This document shows, in pieces, positions 21,894 to 33,937 of a DNA stretch of 64,000 bases (the stretch's first letter is position 1; every line of letters begins with the position of its first letter). Position numbers and translations under genes: made by a program. This stretch comes from Trebouxia sp. TZW2008 (lineage: Eukaryota > Chlorophyta > Trebouxiophyceae > Trebouxiales > Trebouxiaceae), in assembly GCA_002118135.1 (NCBI GenBank), contig BDIU01000196.1, forward strand, positions 1 through 64,000. Direction: 5' to 3'. The notes beneath the pieces were generated by a model, which worked only from the letters and a program-made list of their open reading frames with translations, was not told where the DNA came from and made no database searches.

Positions 21894-23261
21894 ATGTCTG
21901 GTCTACCAATGCCTAGTCAGAGGCCAGCCGAGGGCAGGGCCACGTACGTGCTCTGCGCTGCGTGAGCTTTAAGGCTATTGCAAACTACTTAAGCTGATTG
22001 AGATCACGCTGTACAGGCACGCAAGCCGCAGCAAAGCCTCTTCTCCGTTGCCTATGCCATCATCAGGTAAGGGCAGCTGCTTGCAAGCCTCTGTAAGGTC
22101 ACCGCAAAGACGATGAGTCTTACACCTACCTGCTCTGCAGGCCTTCCTATGCCAGGCTCAGCTGCAAACACATCTTCTCTGACTAGCGGTCTACCACAGC
22201 CGCCTGGATCGTCGATCCTGGCAAGTACACCAGCTGGCTTGCCCCAGCCACCTGCTGCTGGTGTGAATTTGCAGCAGAAAGATGAGGAGATCAGGTAAGA
22301 CGCTGTAGAAAGTGTAAGAAGGAAAGCTGTACATCATAAACATAGACAAGTGGGTTTTGTGCTGAGACAGCGCCACTGTGCTCTGCTTTGTATTTGCCAA
22401 TTTGCAGTGATGTCTATCAGTTCATGATGACTGCATGTGTGGGTGCGCATTAGCACCAGCCTCATGGTCTGTGTTGCGTGATATCTTTTCACTGTTGGAT
22501 GCAGCGAACTGAGAAAGGAGCTTGCTAAGAAAGACTCAGCCCTCATTGCAGCAATCATGCGCTCGCATCAAGAATCTACCCAGCTGACAGAGCTGCGAGA
22601 GGATCTCATTCAACAGCAGGAGGCTCACAAAGCAGAGCTTGAGGCTAAGGCGCAAGCGCATGAAGCAGAGCTTGCAAAACTCAGGGAGACAACAGTCAGC
22701 AAAGAGGTAGCCATGGGGGCCATCAAAGCTTGGGAGGAGAGCAATAAGGAACTTGAGGCTAAGGCGGAAGCACATAAAGCAGAGCTAAAGATCGCTCAAG
22801 TCAAGCTGGATGCAGCGCCACAGGTCAAGGCAGAGGACACTGAGTCAGCACAGCAACTACAATCAGCTCAAACAGAACTCAGGGAACTCAACGATCATGT
22901 CAAGGCCTTGATGGGTGAAATCACCAAGGCCAAATGTATAGCAGAAGAAGCCACAGAACAGGCTAGCAGCAGTCTGCAGGCTGAAAAGGCAGCACAAAGC
23001 GAGCTGCAAGCAAGCAAAACACAATGCTCAGAACTGCAGCAACAGCTTGAACAAGAGAAACAGGACTTTGCTGCAAAGTTTGACACCCTGACAAAGGATG
23101 TTGCAAATCAGGCTGCTCAGTACATACAAGACTTGAAGCAGCGTGAGAGGGAGATTGGCATTTTGAGGCAGGAAAGAGGCGACGTGCAAGATGACGGCCG
23201 GCATGAACACAAACGGTCTAGGGACTCAAGTCATGGGCGAGACAGCAAGAGAAGGCGTTAG
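21894..23261 (+). CDS. Small coiled-coil protein with basic C terminus
   Basis: Exons 21894-21943, 22017-22066, 22141-22294 and 22505-23261 join with matching phases to about 336 residues. The N terminus is low-complexity with a repeated GLPMP / GLPQPP motif (SGLPMP, SPLPMP, GLPMPG, GLPQPP twice). From KDEEIR onwards it is almost continuous Glu/Lys/Gln/Ala helix with two copies of an ELEAKA-AH-AEL unit. It ends in an Arg/Lys/Asp/Ser tail ending DSKRRR that could be a nuclear signal. I recognise no family. A structural or nuclear scaffold role is inference only. The start is the first ATG and shares a promoter region with STE24. Confidence 0.82.
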
Positions 23262-23874
23262 ACTTTACGCCTAGCTTCGCGTTTCTGATTGTTCAAAGTG
23301 TCGTCTGGCAACCTCGCAGCTCAGTATTGTGTTTCTTGGGAAATAAGTGTTCCTGCTTCGAATTGCTCCAGCAGCTGCAAAGATTTGTGAGTGTGCACTA
23401 CGCTGGTGACATATGGGTTTACTTCTGCATGGCAAGATGTGAAGTGTGTGCAACCAGTCATGACTCAGCAGGACCTATGGGCGTGTCTCGAGTTTGTACA
23501 CATGACTGTAGTCTGGTGATAGCTATTCAGCATGTTTGCCTTGGCTGCAGACATTTGTCATGCCGTTCTCTGGTAGTCAACAACTCCAGAAGCCACTTTG
23601 CTATGGTGACGCAACTTGACACACATGCTCAGCAGTAAATCATATGATGCTGATGCTACCTTGATCTGGTGCTCACGTGAGACAATATGAAGGTCATCTG
23701 AACAAGGAATTGAGGATTTTGAAAATGCAGTATGGTTCATTTGTTTGGCATAGATTCGTTTGGCAAAAGTACATTGGGGAAATGTCCACAGGAAATATCT
23801 ATCGATGCCACAGCCTGGGGCAATGATGTACGTAGCGCCACTGCTGTCAGTGTCAAGGCATTTCCTGTACTCCA
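23262..23874. other. Convergent 3' regions, coiled-coil gene and IMP4
   Basis: No gene is visible. The stretch should hold the two 3' UTRs. Confidence 0.45.
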
Positions 23875-26388
23875 TTATTGAAGCTGCTCGTCTTCAAGTG
23901 ATGTATCTGCAAGCTTTGACCTTTTGGCGCTTCTGGTGTATGCTCGTACCACCCATTCGTTTTCTGCATGTGGCTGATCAATTGTGCCGAGCTTGATCTG
24001 GTATAGTTTCATCTCAAATCGTGGCCCACACTCTGTCAGTGTGATAGACTTGACACCTTTTGGCTGTTCGTATACATGATGCCTGAAGCTGATGAAGTCG
24101 TTTTTGTTTGCAAACGTCATGACACGCTTGCTGTCATCCTTGGCAGTGGGAAACAAAAACTTCAGGATGTTCATGACCCTCTCACCAAGCTTTGTGCTGA
24201 AATTGTTGAGGACAAGATGTGGGTACGCCTCTGAGACAGTACCCACCTTCTTCTTCTCTCCTATATCATGCCGCAGAACCTGCAGAATCCATTCATAGCT
24301 TACCAAGCTGCACCAGAATTGGGAATGCCCATCAATAAGAGGCTGTCAGCCTTATATATCTTGGGCAAAAGAGTATTCAAACGCATCAAGCAATGCCCAA
24401 GTCGGTGCATGTGATAAGATTGCAGCAATGGGTTACATGGCTGATAGTGTCTGTGGCTGTCAGCCTGTTGACTCACGCAAGAAAGGCAAGACCTAGAAAT
24501 GAACACCAGTTATAGGCTGGCTTGGCCTTTGACCAAACATAACGAAGGGCGTCAAAGCACTTGAGGATAGCAACGCAACTGGACTACTGTCCTAGCAATG
24601 ACACCATAGTAAGCAAGCACTGGTCTTGACCCTACATACCTTGTCGCTCACTCAACATTGGCCTACTCACCATTGACTACAAGGAATGCAAGCAAGCAAA
24701 GGAAATATGGCAATCAATGGCAAGACGCAACAGTCACTGCAGGTGATCTTGCTTAGGTGCAACTAGGGGCATGCAGTAGCTTACCGTGTTGAATATGCCA
24801 AAATACGCACTAGGGCCGTAAGGCAGATGGCACACCACAATTCCATCTGGTTCACCACGATGCTCATGGATCATGACAACATCTGTATAGTTGTTGTTGC
24901 GCGCTGACTCAACCAACTCAGACACAACCTGCAGATGACAATGACCGTGAGACAATGCACAAAACGCGTTCCTCACTTGCACACAATATTCGTACACCAG
25001 CTAAAGCGTGAGCGATAGTACCATAAGTCAGCAGAGAAACTGTTCATGCCTGACTGGCCTGATGCATTGCAACGTTTGGAGCACATTCAGCAGGAAGGCA
25101 GGCATGGCGGTGGCAATTAGTGATGGTGCACCATGCAGAAGCTACAGTACAGCAAGTGCGATCAAACAACTGCTGTCGTCTGCAAGGCTTGGCTTGTTTC
25201 CTCCTGTTCAAATTTTCAGGTCTTCCACAGGTTGGCTTCACTGCAGCAAGCCTGGTCGCCACAGGGACACAGAGGAACAGAAAAAGAAAAACAAGAAAAG
25301 TCTACGCCGTTAGGCGTCATAACGGGAGCCTCTGTTTATAGAGGCAGCCCAGGTCTGCTGCTTCAAGAGCAGCAACCATCGGAAAGTTGACCTATTTAGG
25401 GTCAGCCCGTCGTCTTTTGCGTCTGTGATTGGTCACACCTTGAGAATCTTCCAAAAACCTCCTAGACTTGTTAATACTGCTTTGCAGACAGAGGCAAGCC
25501 TAACACGGACAGAGGCAGGGCTGTCAAGAGAAAGAAAGGAATAGAGAACTCCACGCCACTGAATGTCATAGCAGGAGCCTCTCAGGGTACAAGCAAGACA
25601 TTGCTGCAGTGAAACATAAAAGCAACCTTACCATGCCTCCTCGGTTGATGCGTTGAGCATTGGGGAATACCAGCTTCAGTTCCTTAGCAAAAGCCACCAG
25701 CCTTGTGCTGGGATCCCTTGAAGTTGTGATCAGGATCTTGGGATCTCTTTCGCCAGCATGCGCATACTCGTCATCAATGTGTGTTCTGGGGACTGCTGTG
25801 TTGTCATCTTCCAATTCTACATCATGTCGCAGCTTGGCCTCTTCCCTACGCAGCTCTGTAGGCAGAGGCTTGCCCTCTGCAAGCATACAGCCCTGTCTTG
25901 ACCAAAAGGGAGCAAAAAGTAATAACAAAAGGGACATCTTGATGCTTGGTTGAGCTGGAAGTAGCCAACTTGCTCAGAGTCCCTAGTGATGGTTAGCATT
26001 ATGCAGCATGCTGTTGATCACAGACCGCCAATGCTTGTTCATGTGTCATGCTTATCAAGACATGCAACGCATGCATGACAGAATGCGCTGAGTATGCTCT
26101 GCTAGTCAGCCCAACAATGCACGTAAATGTTATTATTCATGGCATGATTGGTAATGACTGCGTGTTGCGCTGAGGTACATTATTGCAATACAGCCGGCAA
26201 CACTATTGCTGAGACACAGAGCGTTGTGGCAAGTAGTGATGCTGCTGCGTTCTCAGCATGGCGCAGTGGCACATACCTTCCAGAGCTTGTCTAACTTTTC
26301 TTTTGTGCTCATATGCTGTGCGCTCCTTGCCTTCTAAGCCTTTCCTGTACAGGTACTCCTTTCGCAATCTGGCATTTCTTCGAATCAT
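23875..26388 (-). CDS. IMP4: U3 small nucleolar ribonucleoprotein IMP4 (Brix domain)
   Basis: Component of the small-subunit processome that helps U3 snoRNA pair with pre-rRNA. Four minus-strand exons, 26388-26277, 25876-25632, 24928-24785 and 24279-23875, join in phase to 301 residues, close to the roughly 290 usual for IMP4. Recognisable blocks are the N-terminal RRNARLRKEYLYRKG, then TTSRDPSTRL...FAKELKLVFPNAQRINRG, HEHRGEPDGIVVCHLPYGPSAYFG, LVLNNFSTKLGERV and KNDFISFRHHVYE with GPRFEMKLYQIKLGT. It starts at an in-frame ATG and is divergent from tRNase Z. The intron between exons 2 and 3 contains an imperfect direct repeat (about 25250-25390 and 25500-25640). Confidence 0.95.
25250..25640. 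repeat. Imperfect direct repeat in IMP4 intron 2
   Basis: Two blocks of about 130 bp share GACAGAGG/GACACAGAGG, TCTACGCCGTTAGGCGTCAT against TCCACGCCACTGAATGTCAT, and GGGAGCCTCT against AGGAGCCTCT. The second block ends at the exon 2 donor (25632), so the first may be a decayed copy reaching that splice site. Confidence 0.5.
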
Positions 26389-26816
26389 GCTGGGCCTATG
26401 CCGTCAGTACTGTCTGAACCTACTGTCTCGACGGGCGTTTAAGCCAAAACAAGATGTTGCGCAGAGGAAAAGCAGCGACGTTTTCGATGTGCGACGAAAG
26501 ACGTTTTGAGGCGATTGGCTACTGTGGCTCTGCTACCCAGATCGCGCTTCACCAAGTTTGTGTAAAAACGACGTTTCACGCTTTTGCGATCTGCGCAACG
26601 GATTCATGCCGACAGGACGGCCAAGCTGTAACGCCTGCTAAGTTCCGGAAAGACGAACCGACAAACAGCGACATGCATGCTGCATGTTGCGATTTTGCAG
26701 AGAGTTATTGCGATGCAAACGCCATGCATTGACTGAAACACATCTGTCAAATGCGTACAAATGGGGGATGCGAGTCGACATCTAGTCAGAAGTTCTGAGC
26801 ACTGCTAGAGGCAGCA
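26389..26816. promoter_or_regulatory. Shared divergent promoter region, IMP4 / tRNase Z
   Basis: The 428 bp between the two ATGs serve both genes. GACGTTT occurs three times within about 100 bp (26477, 26500 and 26570), and an inverted CCAAT word (GATTGG) lies near 26513. No TATA box is obvious. Coordinated control of two RNA-processing genes is inferred. Confidence 0.55.
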
Positions 26817-29800
26817 ATGTCTGAGTACGAGCTGACTTGCTTCAGCGGCCCCGCCGACGGCATCAGGACTGGCAGCATCCTTTTGCAGACAGGAGGCGAT
26901 CGGGGCCCAAAGGTACAACGCACTCCTGCTGCCGCCGCCTTGCGGATTGTCGCTTGTGCTCGACAAGTGCAGTACAGCGATTCTGACGGACTGACACGGT
27001 GCTGTTGGGATATGGGCAGTATTTGTTCAATGCTCCTGAGAGCCTGTCACGGCTCATCTTGGAGCACAAGGTCCGCCCAAGCCAGCACCTCAGAGCAGCC
27101 TTCATCAGTCAATTGCATCCCCAGGCTGCTGTAAGTACATCTATCAAGCTCTCGTACTCTTTTCTTGTCACGTCAATCCACATGTGGCATGGAGCAGCAG
27201 ACAGCAAGTAAAGTTTCCCTGCTGTGTGTACTGTACAGCCACTGTATTCATGCATTGACACAGCATTGCCTGCATGCCATAATTATGATCTTGATTCGTT
27301 GCTGCTTCAACTTTTGGTGCTGGGCGGAGCAGATTACGTCATTGATGTTCAAACATGACTTCAGCAACAACAGGCCCAACAGAATTCACAGCAACCCCGT
27401 CCGGTCTGTAGTTGCGAAACACGCCTTGGACATGAAAGGAGTCACCTGAAACAGCCAGCATCAGCAGTTGAAATGACAATCATATCACATACATTGCCGA
27501 GATACAAGACAGAACGCATCATATTTGTAGTCAAGCAATGAAACAGTGGCTCAAAGATCATGCAACATGGCACTCTGGCAAGCGTTCTTCCCAACTTCCA
27601 GCACAGAAATTTCCTTATCACTAAGAATTTAGGTCAGCACATGATCGAACTGGCTGGAGACAGTTGATGGCTTCTGTATGTACCTAGATGGGCCTGCTGA
27701 GCCTGCCTAGCCCACGTTTACTAAGAATGAAAATGCTGGACTTGCGGGCCTCAGCTGTGTGCTGCACTGTTGTGCGCCACTCTGTATCTTGCCAACTTCT
27801 TTCAAGTATGCATGCTACTGGCCTCAAGCAGTAAATCCATATGCTGCTCAAACATCTATACATTGATGATTACACAGTAAGACAGAGATGCACAAATAAG
27901 GGCATATGTCAGATGAACAGATGAGTGACAGATGCGATGTTGTTGTGTCTTGTCAGGGAGGGCTGGCTGGATTGCTGATGAGGCTACGCCAAGATGGGCA
28001 TGAGGAGCTGCAACTGCATGGTCCAACAGGTATTGCACTCACAGCTCATGACGAATCTGGACATGATCAAAATCATGACACTGAAAGCCTTCACAGCTCA
28101 GGCCAAATTTTGAATTCGCTGTGAGAAACAGTCAAGACAACCTCTTGTTGGTCGCTACACTTGCAGATATCAAGAATTCCATGCTACAGTTGTCAAGTGA
28201 GTGAAGTCATGTGTGCAGCTGTCTGCATTTCCATTGGAAATCAGAAAGCTTTGCAGCTTTGAACATCACGGCAAAATATGTTTCATACTGTGTACAGTCG
28301 TGCTCTTGCATAGCAGGATGACTTGTCATCGCTGGCCATCAGTTGCTGGCGGCTTTGCTGCTGACAGCAACAGTAGCTGGCGGTAGCTTTGCAGAGCTTA
28401 GAAACCAAATCATTACACTCCAAGTTTTTTCAGAATGTGTTCTGTGGGTCCTGTACATTATTGCTGTTCTGCAGGTCTGGCTGCCAGCATGCATGCTTTG
28501 CGGCACTTCGTGAGATGGAAGCACCCCAGAGTATTTGTCAGCGAGCAGTCTGAGTGGGACTCGCCACAAATGTATGAGGTATGCACAGCAAAGCTGAGGG
28601 TTTCTCGCCCCTAATCACCTTCTGCCATGCATGCTAACGCCTCCTTACAGTAGGAACCCGTTGTGTCACTGCATCTGAAGCACCCATGTGCCATTTGCAA
28701 CTGCACCTTCTGAGCGTTGTCAAGTGATGAGTGCACTCTGCCTTGGCCACTGCAGAGCACCAGGCACTCAACTGGGCATCTCAAAGGAATGCCAAAGACT
28801 GTCTTGACTCAAGTGGCATATCATGTTGCGCGAGGACATTGCGGAATACATCTGCCAATTCGAAAAGCCCTCAAGCTGCAGCCCTGCACAACATCTCTGT
28901 TAAGTCAGAGTGCCTTGATGCTGCAGCCCTGTGCAACAGTTCTGCCAACTCAAAGTACGCTGACGGTTCTGCCCTGGCTGCAGGATGGGCATATACATGT
29001 GGCTGCCCTCCAGCAGGCCGGTCTCGCATGGCCCTGCCCTGACTGGCTGCTGCACTCAGCAGCTCAGAGCCGGCCACATCAGGCTTCAGATCAGGCACAC
29101 ACTGTGGTTTCAGAGCACATTGGAGCAGCTGCCACAACTAGCAGCAGCAATACATCAGGCTCAAGTCACAGCAATGGGGATGATGGTTATGATTCTGGTT
29201 GTGAGTCTGAGGCCAGCAGCAATACTGACAAGGGCAACGGCACTCCAAGTCCAGGCAAGACGGGCGTACCTGCTGCAAAACGGCAGCGCTGTGGTCGTGT
29301 CAGTTCTACGCACAAAACTACAGTAGGGGCCCAGCCTCACACCAACAGCGGTTGCCAATTCAACAATAGGAGTCACAGCACTAATGCAGCTGCAGAGCAT
29401 TCTGGTCAGGCTACTGTAAGTCACGGTGCCAGTCGCTACAACACAGGTCAGATCAGCGATGTTGGTGTCGCGGCTTCCAAAGTGGCAGATATAGATAGGA
29501 TTCGGAGTAGTGCAGTCAGCAACGATAGCAGTAGTGAAAGCAGCAGCAGCGGTAGCAAAAGCAGCAGCAGCAGCCTTAGCGGTAGTGATAGTAGCAGTAG
29601 TGACAGCGACAGTAGTGACAGTGACAGCAGTTCTTCAGAAGATGCATCGCAAAAGCAGCAAGCAGCGTTTGCCAGACTAGACAACCTGTTTGCTGCTTCT
29701 GGGAGGTCAAATGCCATGTCTACTCATTTGGCGGCCTTAGATCTACTCAAGGAGAGGTCTGCGGCAAGGTCCAAACCTGATCTGAAGTCTAAACGCAAAG

Positions 29801-32800
29801 CATCAACATCAGCACTCGGCAACTCAAAAAGACAGAAGCAGCAGCAGCAGCAACAGCAGCGGCAGAAGACGAAGAAGACTGGCAAACACAAAGTGAGCAG
29901 GAATGACGTACCTGAGGCAGCAGTGCAGTTTGCCAAGGGTGTGGCTCAAAATGCTGTGAATTTGCATGTGAATGCGGAAGTGGTGGGAAAGCGGTTTGGC
30001 AGGAAGGAGCCCCAGCAGGCTGAATGGGTTCAGATGCAGGATGGCGGGAATCCGCTGTGCCTCCAGCAAAGATGCACAAGCCCTGGAACAGGTACCATCA
30101 AAATCAGTGATGCCAATCAATGCAAAAATGAAAATACAAAGGAAAAGGAAAGTCCGTGCTAGGCGTTGGTAAACAGAAGCAGCCTGGGTTTGGGTGCAGT
30201 TAAGCAATTGTCTGTACATTGCAGCAATCTATGTTGATAGAACAATGCAGCCTGTGTGATCTCTCCTGCAAATCAAGCAGCCCGCTGCATTCAAGTTCGC
30301 AGAAGGTAGACACAGCCTGCATTGCTCTAGCTTGGCATAAGGATGCAATGTAAAGTATGAAGGCTTAGTCATCTGCATCATCTGCAGCATGCACATTTTG
30401 ATCTTTGAGTGCACATCTGTCTTCATGCTCATTTGGCACTGCTGATTGCAGCAGCCCCCATGCAAGAACCGAATCGATAATCGTGGATACTGCAGCACTT
30501 TCTGAATGTCACTCAATTGCAGCAAGCTTGGCCCTGCTCAGCAATGTAGCTTGAGAGCATGACAGACATGTACCAATGCACATTCAGCTGTCATGTTTGC
30601 TGTGGCTGACTGTTGGATGACGCAGGCAGTCAAAAAGGCTACGCTGGCATCTGGGGTTGTCTGGTGCATATGAAAGCCAGTGGGAAGCTACTGTTGATTG
30701 TGGACTGTCCAAGCTTGAAGGCCCTGTCGGCAATTCAGAAGCACCCAGTCCTGCATTACTTGCAGCAGCAGCCTGAAAGGTGCATTTTACTTCTTCATCT
30801 TCTTCCAGATGTAAATGACGTAACAGCACACAGCTTGAGTCTCCTTCTTAGCGTTGTCCTGTGGCCAAACTGACTCAAGGCAGCCCCTGGCTTGGTGTCC
30901 TGCCAGTATTCAAGCTGATCATCAGCAAAGCTCATCTGTCTGCATATACAAGCTACAATTCAGCATCTCACTCATCATGCTAGCAGGCTTTCACGTCCGC
31001 CTATCAGAATGCTCTATGTTGATCTCATGCTCAATGCAACAAGCCAAGAGCTGGAACTTATATTGGCATGGTCTCTGGTTCATGCATGGTCGCTCAAACC
31101 TGCATCGCTGCTGTTGCATCTGTAGAATTGTCAAGAGCTCTGACAGTTGGTCAGGTCCGACAGCAGACATGTAGTCTTGGGGGCTCATGCATGGGTTCAA
31201 GGATATTACCATTGTGAGTGTGACAACCAAACAGATAGAGCACTCTGACCAGCACACTGTCAAAGCCTGCTTGAACGCTGGTTAGTGTCATGTGACACCA
31301 TAGCTGCATAAATCATCCTGACAGACAAATCATGCCAGCCTGCTTGCTTGCTGCATGCGGCTGATGTGACGTAGTCCTCACGCACGGCATCCTGCTGAAC
31401 AAACTGTCTCAGTTCGTTGAAGTGTATTCAGATGTTCAGACATTCTTGTTATGCTGATTGTCTGCAGGGTGGCTGGGGTTGCACATCTGACAACGCTTGG
31501 AGTGAGCAGCAAAGCTCCTTACAAGCGCTGGCTCAGTTCTCTCCCTCGTCAACAGGTGCGCCGCTTTGCCTTTTCACCTTAATTTGCAATGCTGTGCGGT
31601 CTGCACACTAAGAATACCATATCTCTAGATATGCTGCCTGTGAAGAATAGGTGCGGACAGAATCCGGTGTTCCTAACAAACCGTCCTGCCAGCCAAATAC
31701 AGCTGCACCATGCAATGGCACAGAACTTACAGAACATTGAGCAGGGTCACTGAGATTGAGTGCATATAACAGACGTGTCAGCCAAGACACTGTGACTCCT
31801 GTAACTTCTGTGAGTGCTACACACGCCATCCATTTAACATGCTGCAGACGTCTTCACTTCAGCTATTGCTTCATGCCAGCTAGCCTGATGATCAACCAAT
31901 ACATGCAAGTCCGCGAGCTAGTCAATGCCTATGCGAACCAAACAATTCAGCAACCAATCTCGACCAAGCAATCCGTGAATCGAGTAAGCAACGCAGTCGC
32001 TGTGCTGCAGGTGATTCTGAATGGCGGGAAGCAACATGTCTTCCAGTCTGCGCTGCGCGCCACTGCAAAGCTCCACATGCTCAGTCCTACTGTGTTCCCG
32101 CTCCCTTTTGGCGCCAAAATTCCGCCAGTGGCAACGCCCTCCACAAAGTCTGTTCAGCCTACTGGCGCAGCAAATTCAAACTGTGAAGCAGAGCTAGCAG
32201 GCGCTGAACATGCTGAAGCAGATTTGAACAGCATGGCAGACTCACAGCAGGCTCAGCAGGCACAGCAGGCACAGCGTGCTGAAGCTAAGCCCTCAACAGA
32301 GTCTGACATGGGCAAACCAGCTGACTCTATTGTCAGACAGAGCACTGCGGGTAACAGCGGTGATGATTTTCAACAGACAGCAGTCAAAGGCTGTTCAGTG
32401 AATAAGCAACCAGTCACCGTGAACAGCAACCCAGCATGTGAAAAGTCCTCAAAGCCCAAGGCAAGCAGCAAAGAGCAGCACAGATCAGCTGGGGCGGGAG
32501 TGACTAAGCAAGGCGGGAAGCTGCTGACTGTGGGTCCTGTCACCCACTTACTAAGCTGTCAGGAAGGCCTTGTGGTCAAAGAAGAAGATGCAGATCAAAC
32601 ACAGACAGAGAAGTCATTAGGTACAGTCTTTGCACCTCAAACTGTACACTGCTGCAATTGTGCAATTGATATTCGCCTATACCCCTGTACCCCTGTGCCC
32701 CTGTGCCCCTATGCCCCTCATCCCTATACTCCTCATAACTCCATATCCCCATATCCCCGTACCCCTATGACCCCATACCTCCACACCTCCATACCCCCAT

Positions 32801-33899
32801 ACCTCCTTACTCCCATAACCCCCATAACCCTATTCCCCTATACCCCTGGACCCCTCTGACCCTGGGCCCCTCTACCCCTCTACCCCTCTACCCCTCTACC
32901 CCTCTACCCCTCTACCCCTCCACCCCTCTACCCCTCTATTCCTATATCCCTATGACCCAATACCCCAAAAGTGCTGCAAGTGGGCAACAGCAAACTTGAT
33001 TGCAATCAGAGCCAGTGCAGCACCACAGATGGCTTTCAAGAATGTGCTAGCCTTTTTCGTTCCATGAAGTGTCACATCTGACTTAGTTTCGAACATGTAA
33101 TGGACAGCATATCTGTGGCGGCTCTCATACGTCTGGAAGCCTCATCTGTCTCAGTCCTGCATCTATGCTTGCTCCCTTGTCTTATAGCGAACATGCTAAC
33201 CCTCTGGCAGACAGTGAATGAGTCCACTGTGACCACTGTGAGAGTCTGTTCTTTCTCAAAGAAGTCTTCAAGTTCTCCTCAAGGCAGAGCGTGCCAGAAA
33301 ACAATACAATAGGGCATTTACTTCTTGCAGGTGAGCTACAACAGGAGCTGCTGGACAGCAAACCAAGCTTGGCAGCTTTCATAGCCACCCTCAAGACCAC
33401 TCATTCAACCCTGTTCCAGCCGAGCAGCCAGCCCCCGCTGCCACCCCCTCAGCACCCCACCCCTGCCCTCAAGCCACCCCACAAGGCGTCCCCGATGGCA
33501 ATCCCAGACCTCAGCCAACTCCAACAGTCAGTCATCAGGCCAACTCCGCTTTCACACCTCCAAGGCAATTCCGCGAGGGCTGTTCCTAGCATGCCCTCCA
33601 TGCCTGTGCACCCTCCACAACCCCAGGGCAGTTCTGCCAGGGCTGTTCTGAGCATGGCCTTAGCCCCTACACCCCCTCCTGGCTTTGCTTTGGTGCCTAT
33701 CGCCTCGGACGGCAGTCTTCATTACCCAGGGGCCATAGTGAACCCTCAGCCAGGAGGGGGCTTGAGTAATCTGTATCTTAATCTGTATCGTCAGCCACAG
33801 TGTCATCAGCAGTGCCATCAGCCTGGTATGTATCATCAGACTCAGCATAATGAGCAGGATCAGCATCAATACCAGCAGCATTACCATCAGCAGGTTCAG

Positions 33900-33937
<38 letters not shown>

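Noticed and set aside
28717..28983. Upstream extension of the tRNase Z Ser-rich frame with repeated CTGCAGCCCTG elements
   Set aside because: The required phase places the acceptor at 28982-28983. The upstream part looks like repeated intron sequence, so it was left out of the coding model.
32685..32960. Interstitial telomere repeat
   Set aside because: The unit is CCCCTCTAC-like and not the CCCTAAA of plants and many green algae.
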